From: Fulvimarina endophytica
GTDB taxonomy: Bacteria > Pseudomonadota > Alphaproteobacteria > Rhizobiales > Rhizobiaceae
Reading direction: 5' to 3'
Length of the DNA stretch: 64,000 nt
Assembly (NCBI RefSeq): GCF_003403015.1
Contig: NZ_QURL01000006.1
Location: forward strand, 1-64,000
Positions 47,050 through 55,440 of the stretch are shown here, in pieces (within the stretch, counting starts at the first letter, position 1; each line of letters begins with the position of its first letter). The notes beneath the pieces were generated by a model. That model ran no database searches. It was not told the origin of the DNA and was given only the letters and a program-made list of their open reading frames with translations. The translations under genes and the position numbers were made by a program.

Positions 47050-47279
47050 GGTGCGCCTTCCCACAGCGCCAGATCGCTTTCGTCCATCGGCTCGAAGAAG
47101 TCCGGTCCCGGTCCAGTGAGTTTGCCCTTCAGAAGACCGATCGCGAAGCGGCCCTGCGGGATGGGCACGATCTTCGCCACTGGGAGCTTGCCTTTGGCGA
47201 TGACGACTTCCTCACCAGCGTGAGCTGCCTCGATCAGTTTGGAGAGATGGGTCTTGGCGGCGTGGACGGTCACCTGCAT
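47046..47279 (-). CDS. Phd/YefM-family antitoxin
   Basis: 77-residue antitoxin starting MQVTVHAAKTHLSKLIEAAH, the characteristic Phd/YefM N-terminal DNA-binding half; the variable C-terminus (after about residue 50) binds the toxin. It lies upstream of and overlaps the PIN toxin gene. A palindromic operator sits 14 bases upstream of its start. It is a separate toxin-antitoxin pair from brnTA. Confidence 0.85.
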   Translation of the reverse strand: MQVTVHAAKTHLSKLIEAAHAGEEVVIAKGKLPVAKIVPIPQGRFAIGLLKGKLTGPGPDFFEPMDESDLALWEGAP

Positions 47280-47292
47280 CACGGCATCCTGT

Positions 47293-47307
47293 TAGCTAAC
47301 TTAGCTA
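47293..47307 (-). promoter_or_regulatory. Candidate Phd operator
   Basis: TAGCTAA at 47293-47299 and TTAGCTA at 47301-47307 form a perfect 7-bp palindrome around a central C, overlapping a GTTAGCTAAC palindrome. It lies 14 bases upstream of the antitoxin start in an AT-rich stretch. Autoregulation by the Phd-type antitoxin is inferred. Confidence 0.65.
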
Positions 47308-47583
47308 TATCTATGTCGTTTGGTGGAATTTGGCTATGAGCCGGATTGAAGATTCTTCGCTTTAAAGCGGTGAAAAGCCACTCGAGATGCTCGTCTGCAG
47401 TTCCACTCTGCTTTCGAAGCGGAGTTGATAATTCTGTTTCAGCTTCGGCCGAATAGGCGATCGGCGAGTTTCGACCCTTCTAAGCCATTCGCTTGCCCTT
47501 CAGCGATGCCAAGAAGCGGACATTGCCACCATCTCCTGCCTCGTTCACATTCGGCTCTGGATAGCTGAACGAGCGGAGTGCAT
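47308..47583. other. AT-richer intergenic stretch between the TA pair and LysE gene
   Basis: About 275 bases with clearly lower GC than the flanking core genes. It holds the divergent promoters of the antitoxin and the LysE-type gene. An element near 47424-47442 (GTTGATAATTCTGTTTCAG) is partly repeated in inverted orientation at 48767-48782. No gene was supported. Confidence 0.5.
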
Positions 47584-48207
47584 ATGAGTCCCGATCTGTT
47601 GACCGTTGCGACCGCGCTTGGGCCTTATGCAGCGGTGGTGGTGAGCCCTGGTCCGAACTTTGCGCTCATTTCCCGGCTGTCCATTTCCGGTGCCCATCCC
47701 GCTGCGATCGGGGCGACGTTTGGACTGGCGATAGCCGCCACCCTCTACGCGGGCCTAACGATGGCGGGACTGGCCTTGGTTTTGACCCGCATCGGCTGGC
47801 TGGCGAGCCTGATTCAAATCGCAGGCGGATGTTACCTCATCTATCTCGGCATCACGGCTTGGCTGGGTAGCCAACACTCCGCTACCCTTCGGGAGCGCGG
47901 TGCGCCCATCGGTACGTTGCGAGGGTTGCGAATGGGCCTTATCGTCAACCTTTCGAACCCAAAAGGCATCGCCTTCTTTATCGGTCTCTATGCTGTCGCC
48001 GTGCCGCCCGATACCGCTCTTTGGGCAAAGCTTGCGATCCTCGCAGGTGGATTCGCACTGGAGATCCTTTGGTATGGGTTCGTCATCGGTCTCCTAACGT
48101 CCCGTCCTGCCCGAGCCGCCTATGAGCGCTTCGGTCTTTGGATCGAGAGGGCGATCGGCACGGTGCTGGCCGCTTTCGGCTTGCGTCTGATCTCCGAGAA
48201 GCTTTGA
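47584..48207 (+). CDS. LysE/RhtB-family amino-acid exporter
   Basis: 207-residue membrane protein with six helices, of the LysE/RhtB family: VVSPGPNFALISRLSISGA near residues 22-40 and the GLIVNLSNPKGIAFFIGLYA segment are typical. It exports amino acids or related compounds. The ATG at 47584 is preceded by a GAGCGGAG ribosome site; a GTG two codons earlier is possible. Its base composition is lower in GC than neighbours, suggesting recent transfer together with the next gene. Confidence 0.85.
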   Translation: MSPDLLTVATALGPYAAVVVSPGPNFALISRLSISGAHPAAIGATFGLAIAATLYAGLTMAGLALVLTRIGWLASLIQIAGGCYLIYLGITAWLGSQHSATLRERGAPIGTLRGLRMGLIVNLSNPKGIAFFIGLYAVAVPPDTALWAKLAILAGGFALEILWYGFVIGLLTSRPARAAYERFGLWIERAIGTVLAAFGLRLISEKL

Positions 48208-48221
48208 GCCACTCTCGATCG

Positions 48222-48596
48222 ATGAAGATCAACGAGGTAGTCAGGCTGGACATACGGAACTCAGTGCTTTGCTGGCTGGCAACGGTCGACGACCAAGGCA
48301 CTCCAAACGTGACCCCGAAGGAAATTTTCACGAGCTATGGCGATGATCGCGTCGTAATCGCGGATATCGCCTCGTCCGGCAGCGTCCGCAATGTGCAGGC
48401 CCAGCCAAAGGTCTGCGTGAGCTTCGTGGACGTGTTTCGTCAACGCGGGTTCAAGCTCACGGGTCGAGCTAAGATCGTTCAGCAGCAGGACCCGAGCTTC
48501 CTCGAATTAGGCGCGGAACTTCTGCGAATGGCCGGGGCGGACTTCCCGATCCGAAACATCATCTGCGTTGAGGTGGAACAGGTCGCCCGCATTTGA
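48222..48596 (+). CDS. Pyridoxamine 5'-phosphate oxidase-like FMN-binding protein
   Basis: 124-residue split-barrel protein: MKINEVVRLDIRNSVLCWLA, then TVDDQGTPNVTPKEIFTSYG and a VVIADIASSGSVRNVQAQPK segment, all matching the PPOX-type flavin-binding fold. Small members reduce various substrates with bound FMN or F420. The ATG at 48222 begins 14 bases after the LysE-type gene, so the two may be co-transcribed. Lower GC than the core genes. Confidence 0.8.
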   Translation: MKINEVVRLDIRNSVLCWLATVDDQGTPNVTPKEIFTSYGDDRVVIADIASSGSVRNVQAQPKVCVSFVDVFRQRGFKLTGRAKIVQQQDPSFLELGAELLRMAGADFPIRNIICVEVEQVARI

Positions 48597-49133
48597 GCTC
48601 CCAGCTACAAACTGTTTCCGGATCGTAGCGAGGGTGAGCGCATGCAGGGCGCGTACGACGCGTATGGGGTTCGGCCTAAGGCGTGATCAAAACGGCAGCT
48701 ATTCCACATTGCCGCCGGAAAGCAGACCGTGAACTAACCACCCATTCCACCATTCGAATCTTGTTTCTGAAACAGAATCAACGTGTTCTATCGCAGTGCC
48801 TTCTGCCCACTTCGGAATAGAACGGTTCGGCCCGCGACCGCGGTGAACAGGTCGGCTCCAGTCCTCGCGCCCCTGACCACAGGCTTCCCCGGCATCAATC
48901 AGCCTGACCGTCGGTTTCTGGGGAGGTCGCCGATGCCAAAGCCGTGAAGCGCAACGCTTGCCGGATGCGGGCATTGTTCTCACCGTCTATATGGGTGAAC
49001 GGCACCATGGCCTCGCCTCTCCTGCGGCGATCGCGACCGAGACGAGGCGTCGGCGAGTTGCACGCTCGTCCTTCCAAGGCGATGCGCGTGCGCCCTTGGA
49101 CCGGCCGAGAATTGCAAGCGGAAGGACCGGATC
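48597..49133. other. Intergenic stretch between PPOX and recO
   Basis: About 540 bases with no supported gene. A reading frame on the minus strand ends in a WWNGW-like sequence but has poor codon character. The inverted-repeat partner at 48767-48782 lies here. The stretch marks the right edge of the lower-GC segment, before the typical high-GC recO. Confidence 0.5.
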
Positions 49134-49859
49134 ATGGAATGGCGGGAGGAGGGGGTCGTCCTCGGCGTCAAGCGCCATGGCGAGACCAGCGTGATCGCCG
49201 AACTCATGACGCGCTCGCGCGGCCGGCATCTGGGTCTCGTGCGCGGCGGGCGCTCGCGCGCCATGCGGGCCGTTCTCCAGCCGGGCAATTCGGTCGCGGT
49301 CCACTGGCGCGCCCGGCTTGACGAGCATATGGGCGCGTTTTCGCTGGAGCCGGCCCACTCGCGCGCCGGCCAGTTGATGGAGACCGCCATCGGGCTGAAC
49401 GGCGTGCAGCTTGCCGCGAGCCATCTTCGGCTTCTGGCCGAGCGCGAGCCCCATGCGCGTCTCTATGACGGATTTCTCGTTCTTCTCGACAATCTGGGCG
49501 GCGAACGGCTGACGGCGGGCGAACTGATGCTGCGCTTCGAACTCGCAGTGCTGGAGGAGCTGGGCTTCGGCCTCGATCTTGCCCGGTGCGCGGCAAGTGG
49601 CGCGACGGTGGATCTCGTCTATGTCTCGCCCAAGAGCGGGCGGGCGGTCGGCCGCGAGCCGGGCGAGCCCTATCGCGACAAGCTGCTGGCTCTGCCGGGC
49701 TTTCTCACCGCGAGCGGCCGGGCCGCCGACGGGGCGGCCCTTCGCGAAGGATTCGCGATGACCCGGTACTTCCTCGCGCGCCACATCTACGAGCCGCGCG
49801 GCCTGGACGAGCCGCTCGCCCGCCTCTCCTTCATCTCGGCCGCGAGCGGTTCCGAGTGA
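49134..49859 (+). CDS. recO: DNA repair protein RecO
   Basis: 241-residue RecF-pathway mediator that loads RecA with RecR. The N-terminal OB-fold begins MEWREEGVVLGVKRHGETSV, and ELMTRSRGRHLGLVRGGRSR is characteristic. It lacks an obvious C-terminal zinc motif, as in many alphaproteobacteria. recO is commonly close to era; here about 7.6 kb with unrelated genes separates them. The ATG at 49134 has a GGAAGGA site upstream. Confidence 0.92.
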   Translation: MEWREEGVVLGVKRHGETSVIAELMTRSRGRHLGLVRGGRSRAMRAVLQPGNSVAVHWRARLDEHMGAFSLEPAHSRAGQLMETAIGLNGVQLAASHLRLLAEREPHARLYDGFLVLLDNLGGERLTAGELMLRFELAVLEELGFGLDLARCAASGATVDLVYVSPKSGRAVGREPGEPYRDKLLALPGFLTASGRAADGAALREGFAMTRYFLARHIYEPRGLDEPLARLSFISAASGSE

Positions 49860-49899
49860 AGAGCCTCACCGCCTGAAGAGCATCATCGCGGGCCCCGCC

Positions 49900-51153
49900 T
49901 CATTCGGCGGCGGCGAGGCGCGGTGCGGGCTCCTCCCGGATCGGCCAGTGGACGAGGGCCGCAAAGAGGCCGAGCGCGACGCCCATCCACCAGACCGCGT
50001 CGTAGCTGCCGGTCGTCTCGCGCAGATAGCCGCCGAGCCAGACCCCCAGGAACGAGCCGACCTGATGGGAGAAGAAGACCGCGCCGCCGAGAAGGCCGAG
50101 ATACTTCGTGCCGAACATGATCGCGACGAGCGCATTGGTGGGCGGCACGGTGGACAGCCACAACAGGCCCATCACCATGGAGAAGACGACGACGCTCGCC
50201 GGCGTGATCGGCATCAGGAGAAAGGCCGTCACGGCGATGGACCGGCCGATATAGATGAGGGCGAGGAGGATCGGTTTGGCGTGCTTCTGGCCGAGGACGC
50301 CCGAGGTCAGGCTGCCGATGATGTTGAAGAAGCCGATCAGCGCCATGCCCACCACGGCCCATTGCGGCGCGATGCCCCGATCGGCGAGGAAGGCCGGGAA
50401 ATGGGCGGTAATGAAGGCCACCTGGAAACCGCAGACGAAGAAGCCGCTGGTGAGGAGAAGATAGCCCCGCGTCGCGAAGGCCTCGCGCAGCGCCTCGCCC
50501 ATGCTCTGCTCGATCTGCGTGGTCGAGAGCGCGGACCCGATCTTCGGCGCACCGCGCAGGGCGATGGCGAGGAGCGGGATGATCAGCATGGTGCCGGCCA
50601 TCACGAACAGCGCGTCGACCCAGCCGAAGGCGTCGATGAGGCCGCGGGTGAAGGGCGCGAAGACGAACATGCCGGCCGAGCCTGCCGCCGTGCCGAGACC
50701 GAAGACGAAGGAGCGCTGCTCGGGCGTCACGCGGCGGGCGAAGGCGGCGAGCACGATGCCGAAGGAGCCGGCCGCGATGCCGAGGCCGACGAGAAGCCCC
50801 TGGCCGATGAGGAGCCAGACCGGGGCCTCGCCGATCGCGGTGACCGCAAGGCCGCTGGAATAGAGCAGACCGGACAGGATCAGCACCTTGGCGGTGCCGA
50901 ACTTGTCGGCGATCGCGCCGAAGATCGGCTGGCCGGCGCCCCAGAAGAGGTTCTGGACGGCGATGGCGAGCGCAAAGTCCTCGCGCGTCCAGCCGCGGTC
51001 TGTGATCATCGGAAGCTGGAAGAAACCGACGGCCGAGCGCGGCCCGAAGGTGAGGAGGGCGATGAGGCAGCCGGCCGTGATGGCGATGGTCGTCGCGTAG
51101 CGCGACTCCGCGCCGGGTTCGCGTCGGGGTGCCGGGGATCGGGATGAGGTCAT
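49900..51153 (-). CDS. MFS transporter (12-TM)
   Basis: 417-residue twelve-helix major-facilitator carrier. The conserved loop region GAIADKFGTAKVLILSGLLY after helix 2 and the symmetrical segment after helix 8 are visible, and the first helix contains a TFGPRSAVGFFQLPM motif of the OFA/oxalate-formate-like type. Substrate cannot be told. It is convergent with recO. Confidence 0.88.
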   Translation of the reverse strand: MTSSRSPAPRREPGAESRYATTIAITAGCLIALLTFGPRSAVGFFQLPMITDRGWTREDFALAIAVQNLFWGAGQPIFGAIADKFGTAKVLILSGLLYSSGLAVTAIGEAPVWLLIGQGLLVGLGIAAGSFGIVLAAFARRVTPEQRSFVFGLGTAAGSAGMFVFAPFTRGLIDAFGWVDALFVMAGTMLIIPLLAIALRGAPKIGSALSTTQIEQSMGEALREAFATRGYLLLTSGFFVCGFQVAFITAHFPAFLADRGIAPQWAVVGMALIGFFNIIGSLTSGVLGQKHAKPILLALIYIGRSIAVTAFLLMPITPASVVVFSMVMGLLWLSTVPPTNALVAIMFGTKYLGLLGGAVFFSHQVGSFLGVWLGGYLRETTGSYDAVWWMGVALGLFAALVHWPIREEPAPRLAAAE

Positions 51154-51345
51154 GCTCTGCGGCCCTCGGTCCGCTCGGTAAGCCTCGCGGAACGGATCTC
51201 GCGCGGACCGGCGGTCTTCGTGTAGGAATGATGCCGAACGGGCAGCCTGCCTTGCCGCCTCGCGGATGCCTTGCCCGTCCTTCTTCTACGTCCGGCCCGG
51301 CCGAGCGGCAAGCCGGTCCCTGCCGCATCCCGATCGGAGGATCCG

Positions 51346-51987
51346 ATGCCCATCGCGCTGCCCTGTTTCGTCCGCGCCGCCCGTCCGGCCTGTCTGGCCG
51401 CTCTTCTCGCAATCTCCGCGTCGGGCGCCGCCGCAGAGGGCGAGACGGGATCGCAGGCCTCGTTCTCCGCCTCGGACATCGCGGCCGTCGCGACCGGCGA
51501 TTTCGATCGCGACGGTTCGCGCGATGCGGCGATGATCGTGCTGCCGGCAGATGAAAGCGCCGAGGGCGCCGATCTCTACATTCTCATGGAGGGCAAGTCG
51601 GACGACCTGCCGCCCGGCTGGCTCGGCGTGGTGCTCCAAGCGCCCGGCCGTATCGCCGCATGGTCCTCGCCGCTCGCTGGCCAGGTTCCGACGCTGACGG
51701 CCCTTGAGGACGGCTCGCTTCGGGTGGGCACGCAGAATACCGGGATCGGCCGCAATGCCTGGGAGGAGGAGGTGACGCTCACCGCCGAGGACGGCCGGTT
51801 CCTCGTGAGCCGGTTCGCCTACCGGTCCTTCGACCGGCTCCAGGACGAGGCGCCGATCGAATGCGATCTGGATCTCTTCGCCGGAACGGGTGTCCTGAAC
51901 GATCGGACCATCGACTTCGAGCCGCGACGGGTCGCCTATCTCGATTTCGACGCAGCGGACGCGCGCGGGATCTGCGGCGCCGATTGA
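51346..51987 (+). CDS. Secreted protein with FG-GAP-like segment
   Basis: 213-residue protein with a signal peptide (residues 1 to about 29, cleavage after AAA). The mature part begins with SDIAAVATGDFDRDGSRDAA, an FG-GAP/VCBS-like calcium-binding beta-propeller unit; only one such unit is evident. The rest is beta-rich and unassigned. A GGAGG ribosome site precedes the ATG at 51346. It may be a periplasmic lipid- or protein-binding factor; no family was recognised. Confidence 0.65.
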   Translation: MPIALPCFVRAARPACLAALLAISASGAAAEGETGSQASFSASDIAAVATGDFDRDGSRDAAMIVLPADESAEGADLYILMEGKSDDLPPGWLGVVLQAPGRIAAWSSPLAGQVPTLTALEDGSLRVGTQNTGIGRNAWEEEVTLTAEDGRFLVSRFAYRSFDRLQDEAPIECDLDLFAGTGVLNDRTIDFEPRRVAYLDFDAADARGICGAD

Positions 51988-51997
51988 GTGCCGCGTC

Positions 51998-52546
51998 TCA
52001 GGCCGTGACGCGCTTGGGCTTGGAGGGAACCGCCGGTTTCGCCAGCTTGGCGGCCTTGGTGAACTTCTTGATCACCATGTCGCGCTTCAGCTTCGACAGA
52101 TAGTCGATGAAGAGGACGCCGTTGAGATGGTCCACCTCGTGCTGCAGGCAGGTCGCGAGGATGCCGTCTGCCTCCTCCTCGTGCATCTCGCCGTCGAGGC
52201 CGAGATAGCGCACGGTCACGCTGGCCGGGCGTTCGACCTCCGCGAAATAGTCGGGGATCGAGAGGCAGCCCTCTTCGTAGGTGCTGAGATCGGCGCTCGA
52301 CGAGACGATCTCGGGATTGAGATAGACGCGCGGCTCGCGCGCCTCCTCCTCCTTCGATATGTCGATGGTCAGCATCCGCAGGGGCTCGCCCACCTGGATG
52401 GCGGCGAGCCCGATGCCGGGGGCGTCGTACATCGTCTCCAGCATGTCGTCCGCAAATCGCTTGAGGGCGTCGTCGACGCGCACGATCGGCTCGGACACCT
52501 GGCGCAGGACCGGATCGGGCAGGATGATGAGTGGCTTGATCGTCAT
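51998..52546 (-). CDS. def: Peptide deformylase
   Basis: 182-residue metal-dependent deformylase that removes the N-formyl group from nascent proteins. Motif 1 [10 protein letters not shown], motif 2 EGCLSIP and motif 3 [12 protein letters not shown] (metal His ligands) are all present. The start at 52546 gives the typical [15 protein letters not shown]. fmt, a frequent partner, is not adjacent. Confidence 0.96.
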   Translation of the reverse strand: MTIKPLIILPDPVLRQVSEPIVRVDDALKRFADDMLETMYDAPGIGLAAIQVGEPLRMLTIDISKEEEAREPRVYLNPEIVSSSADLSTYEEGCLSIPDYFAEVERPASVTVRYLGLDGEMHEEEADGILATCLQHEVDHLNGVLFIDYLSKLKRDMVIKKFTKAAKLAKPAVPSKPKRVTA

Positions 52547-53037
52547 GGGGCGGAAGTAGCGAGTGTTGGGGATCGGGTCAATTTGAAACCACCCGGTTCG
52601 GCCGCGGCAGCGTCCGTGCCTCGATTGGAGGGGGCGATCGCCCCGCCATGGCGGGGAAGGATGCCCGCGAGGATATTGCACTGCACTTGTCGCGGAGACG
52701 TACGGGACGGCGTGTCAAGAAGACCTGACACCATAAGGCGGCGCAAGACACATTCAAGTTGAGATTTGCGGCGTTTTGCGGTATGCTTTGTCAACGGTCG
52801 GGCAGTCGGATTTTTGCACCGCATCGTGCGCAAGAGGGGCGCGCCGTCAGACACATCCGAAAAAGGGACGAATTCCGGCTCGTCAGTCGAGCCTTCGTCC
52901 TCTTGCGGCATGCCTTCGGGGCGAGTGCAACCGAACGTCGATCCGTCATCCGATGGATTTGAATCAAACCGGCGGATGACCCGCCGTTCGTGTCTAGCGG
53001 CTGTCATGGCCCGGCACAAGAAGGAGTTTGAAAGCGT
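52547..53037. other. Intergenic stretch with overlapping GC-rich palindromes
   Basis: About 490 bases between divergent def and carD. GGGGCGATCGCCCC (52631-52644) and CCCCGCCATGGCGGGG (52641-52656) are two perfect palindromes sharing four bases, so only one hairpin can form at a time. The right part near 52960-53037 should hold the carD promoter. No gene was supported; several short frames lack codon bias. Confidence 0.55.
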
Positions 53038-53652
53038 ATGAGTAGCCCAAAGAAGGCGTCCGCAGGCAAAGGCTTCAAAACCGGCGAAAGCATCGTCTAT
53101 CCGGCCCACGGGGTCGGCAAGATCGTCGCGATCGAGGAGCAGGAAGTCGCCGGGATGAAGCTCGAACTCTTCGTCGTGGACTTCGAGAAGGACAAGATGC
53201 GCCTCAAGGTGCCGGTGGCGAAAGCCCAGGCCGTGGGCATGCGCAAGCTCTCGGAGACGGATTTCGTCGATCGCGCTCTCAAGGTCGTGCAGGGTCGCGC
53301 GCGGGTCAAGAAGACCATGTGGAGCCGCCGGGCGCAGGAATACGATGCGAAGATCAATTCGGGCGACCTGATCCAGATCGCCGAAGTGGTCCGCGATCTC
53401 TACCGTGCCGACACCCAGCCCGAGCAGTCCTATTCGGAACGCCAGCTCTATGAGGCGGCGCTCGGCCGCATGGCGCGCGAGCTCGCCGCCGTGAACGAGG
53501 TCTCCGAGACCGAGGCGGTCCGCCTCATCGAGGAGAACCTCAACAAGGGTCCCAAGCGCGGCGCCAAGGTCGACGAAGAGGACGAGGCCGACGACGTCGA
53601 GACCGATGCCTCCGCCGACAACGATGCGGCCGCCAAGGACGAGGCTGCCTGA
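53038..53652 (+). CDS. carD: CarD/CdnL-family transcription regulator
   Basis: 204-residue CdnL-type protein. The N-terminal RNA-polymerase-interaction domain starts near GESIVYPAHGVGKIVAIEEQ and the helical domain contains the WSRRAQEYDAKINSGDLIQI segment typical of CarD proteins. It stabilises open complexes at rRNA and other promoters. The acidic tail is residues about 178-204. An AAGGAG ribosome site precedes the ATG, and a strong terminator follows. Confidence 0.93.
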   Translation: MSSPKKASAGKGFKTGESIVYPAHGVGKIVAIEEQEVAGMKLELFVVDFEKDKMRLKVPVAKAQAVGMRKLSETDFVDRALKVVQGRARVKKTMWSRRAQEYDAKINSGDLIQIAEVVRDLYRADTQPEQSYSERQLYEAALGRMARELAAVNEVSETEAVRLIEENLNKGPKRGAKVDEEDEADDVETDASADNDAAAKDEAA

Positions 53653-53688
53653 GCCGACGATCCGGGCAGCGTTCCGCTGTCCTTCTTG

Positions 53689-53723
53689 AAAAAAGCCGGT
53701 CTCCGAAAGGAGCCGGCTTTTTT
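53689..53723 (+). terminator. Strong Rho-independent terminator after carD
   Basis: GCCGG-TCTCC pairs with GGAG-CCGGC around a short GAAA loop (53695-53717), flanked by A- and T-runs. It lies about 37 bases after the carD stop. Confidence 0.9.
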
Positions 53724-54154
53724 CGTGCGAGGCGTTTTCGGTGCCTGGGTCGGCGGAGGCTCGGCGGACCGGCGGACCGGCGGATGCGCCGGCTTGGGCT
53801 TCGAGAGGGCCCTCGATTCATGCGGGGTTGATTGCGACGCGGCTTTCCGGCATTGTCCCCCTCGTCCCTAAGGCGGCGGCACGACAAGTCCAGCGGCCTT
53901 CCCGGATCAGATCGGTTCCGCGACTTGACTGCCGAGAGGCTCAGCCCTCGCATCCGTGGCCCTGTGCGCCCGAAACGTCTTCAGAATCCGCCGATTGTCT
54001 TGCCCCAGACACGATCTCCTCTACATCTCGTAAAAAAGTTTCCAGCTCCGGGAACGTTCCTCCGCCATGGCGCATTACGCCATCACCGGAACGTTGCGCA
54101 CGTGGCGTAACGTTTATTGGCAGCTCGCCAGGAACGCTTCACCGGAGGGATATC
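53724..54154. other. Intergenic stretch carrying the rpoH promoter region
   Basis: About 430 bases with no supported gene. It contains a GGAACGTTCC palindrome at 54051-54060 and two GGAAC elements, at 54051 and 54088, compatible with general-stress (EcfG-type) promoters. The second is listed separately. Confidence 0.5.
54088..54114 (+). promoter_or_regulatory. Candidate EcfG-type (general stress) promoter of rpoH
   Basis: GGAAC at 54088-54092 and CGTT at 54111-54114 match the two halves of the alphaproteobacterial EcfG/RpoE2 promoter, but with an 18-base spacer, one longer than usual. A second GGAAC at 54051 has CATT after 17 bases. In rhizobia rpoH2 genes are commonly controlled by this sigma factor. 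Inference only. Confidence 0.4.
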
Positions 54155-55018
54155 ATGAAGTCTCAGTCCGCACGCCGCACGATGATCCGAGCCGCAATGG
54201 CTGCGCCCTATCTGGAGCGCGAGGAGGAATACGAACTCGCCGTGCGCTGGAAGGAGAACCGGGACCAGGAAGCGCTCCACAAGATCACCTCCGCCCATAT
54301 GCGTCTCGTGATCTCGATGGCCTCCAAGTTCCGGCACTTCGGTCTCGCGATGAACGACCTCATCCAAGAGGGGCATGTCGGCCTCTTGGAGGCGGCCGCC
54401 CGCTTCGAGCCCGAGCGCGAGGTGCGGTTCTCCACCTATGCGACCTGGTGGATCCGCGCTTCGATCCAGGACTACATCCTGCGCAACTGGTCCATCGTGC
54501 GCGGCGGAACCTCGTCGGCCCAGAAGGCCCTCTTCTTCAATCTGCGCCGGCTGCGCGCCCGGCTCAGCCAAGGCGCCGAGCCGATCAGCGGCAGCGCCAT
54601 GTATCGTGAGATCGCCGGCGCGCTGAAGGTTTCGGAAAGCGATGTCGCGCTGATGGATTCGCGCCTGTCGGGTCCCGATTCCTCCCTCAACGCCCCGCTT
54701 CTCGATGACGAGTCCGGCAGCGCCGACCGTCAGGACTTCCTCGTCGCCGACGATCCGCTGCCGGACGAGACGGTGTCGGTCTCCATCGACGACGAGCGCC
54801 GGGTGACCTGGCTCACCAATGCCCTCGACGTCCTGTCGGAGCGCGAACTGAAGATCATCCGCGAGCGCCGGCTCCAGGACGACGGGGCGACGCTGGAAGC
54901 CCTCGGCACCAAGCTCGGCATCTCCAAGGAGCGCGTCCGCCAGATCGAGACCCGCGCCCTCGAAAAGCTGCGCTCGGCCCTGCTCGAGACCAATAGCGAC
55001 CGCTCCGCCTATGTATGA
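54155..55018 (+). CDS. rpoH: RNA polymerase sigma-32 factor, RpoH2-type
   Basis: 287-residue alternative sigma factor. Region 2 includes the SAHMRLVISMASKFRHFGLA segment and FSTYATWWIRASIQDYILRN; the RpoH box QKALFFNLRRLR is clear and resembles RpoH2 rather than RpoH1 sequences. Region 4 ends with LGTKLGISKERVRQIETRAL. It directs heat, oxidative or general-stress genes. GGAGGGA ribosome site before the ATG. A candidate EcfG-type promoter lies 41-67 bases upstream. Confidence 0.95.
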   Translation: MKSQSARRTMIRAAMAAPYLEREEEYELAVRWKENRDQEALHKITSAHMRLVISMASKFRHFGLAMNDLIQEGHVGLLEAAARFEPEREVRFSTYATWWIRASIQDYILRNWSIVRGGTSSAQKALFFNLRRLRARLSQGAEPISGSAMYREIAGALKVSESDVALMDSRLSGPDSSLNAPLLDDESGSADRQDFLVADDPLPDETVSVSIDDERRVTWLTNALDVLSERELKIIRERRLQDDGATLEALGTKLGISKERVRQIETRALEKLRSALLETNSDRSAYV

Positions 55019-55155
55019 GTGACGCTTCCGCCGGGGATGAGCGAGCCCCGAGGAATCGGGGATCGGTCCGAAAGGGTCGCCCGGCTCTCTCCCGGCCATC
55101 CGTCCCGCCTTCGACAGGAGAGGAGCGGGACAGTTTCTTGGAATTGAGGCAGGAC

Positions 55156-55182
55156 AGCCGGGCCGTGAGGTTCGGCTTTTTT
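55156..55182 (+). terminator. Terminator after rpoH
   Basis: AGCCG-GGCC pairs with GGTT-CGGCT (two G-U pairs) around a GTGA loop at 55156-55177, followed by a run of T. It lies about 140 bases after the rpoH stop. Confidence 0.7.
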
Positions 55183-55440
55183 GCGTCTGGTCTCGCCCCC
55201 GCCGCGAAAGGGGAAGCGAACCCTATGGCTCCGGCAGAGCTCGGCAGGGACGAAACGCACCTTCCACCTTCGTTCGGATGGACCCAACGCGTGTCCCCCT
55301 TGCGGGACGTCCGTCCCACATTCCGCAAGGCGCTCCCGGTCGCGGAGGCTATGCGGGCAGCTTCCGGCCCGCCGCAGCGGGACCGATCCGTCCTCGTCCC
55401 TCTCCGCCACGCACGGAAAAACCCGCACGGGTCCGCGCGA
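55183..55440. other. Intergenic stretch between rpoH terminator and channel gene
   Basis: About 260 bases between convergent genes. CCTTGCGG (55298-55305) and CCGCAAGG (55323-55330) form an inverted repeat that encloses an alternative GGGAC/GTCCC hairpin; it could be the leftward terminator of the channel gene. No coding region was supported. Confidence 0.45.

Noticed and set aside
48699-48983. 94-codon minus-strand frame ending in a WWNGW-containing sequence
   Set aside because: Poor codon bias, no ribosome site and no family resemblance.
52543-53109. 188-codon minus-strand frame between def and carD
   Set aside because: Low codon bias, overlaps the carD start and has no recognisable domain.
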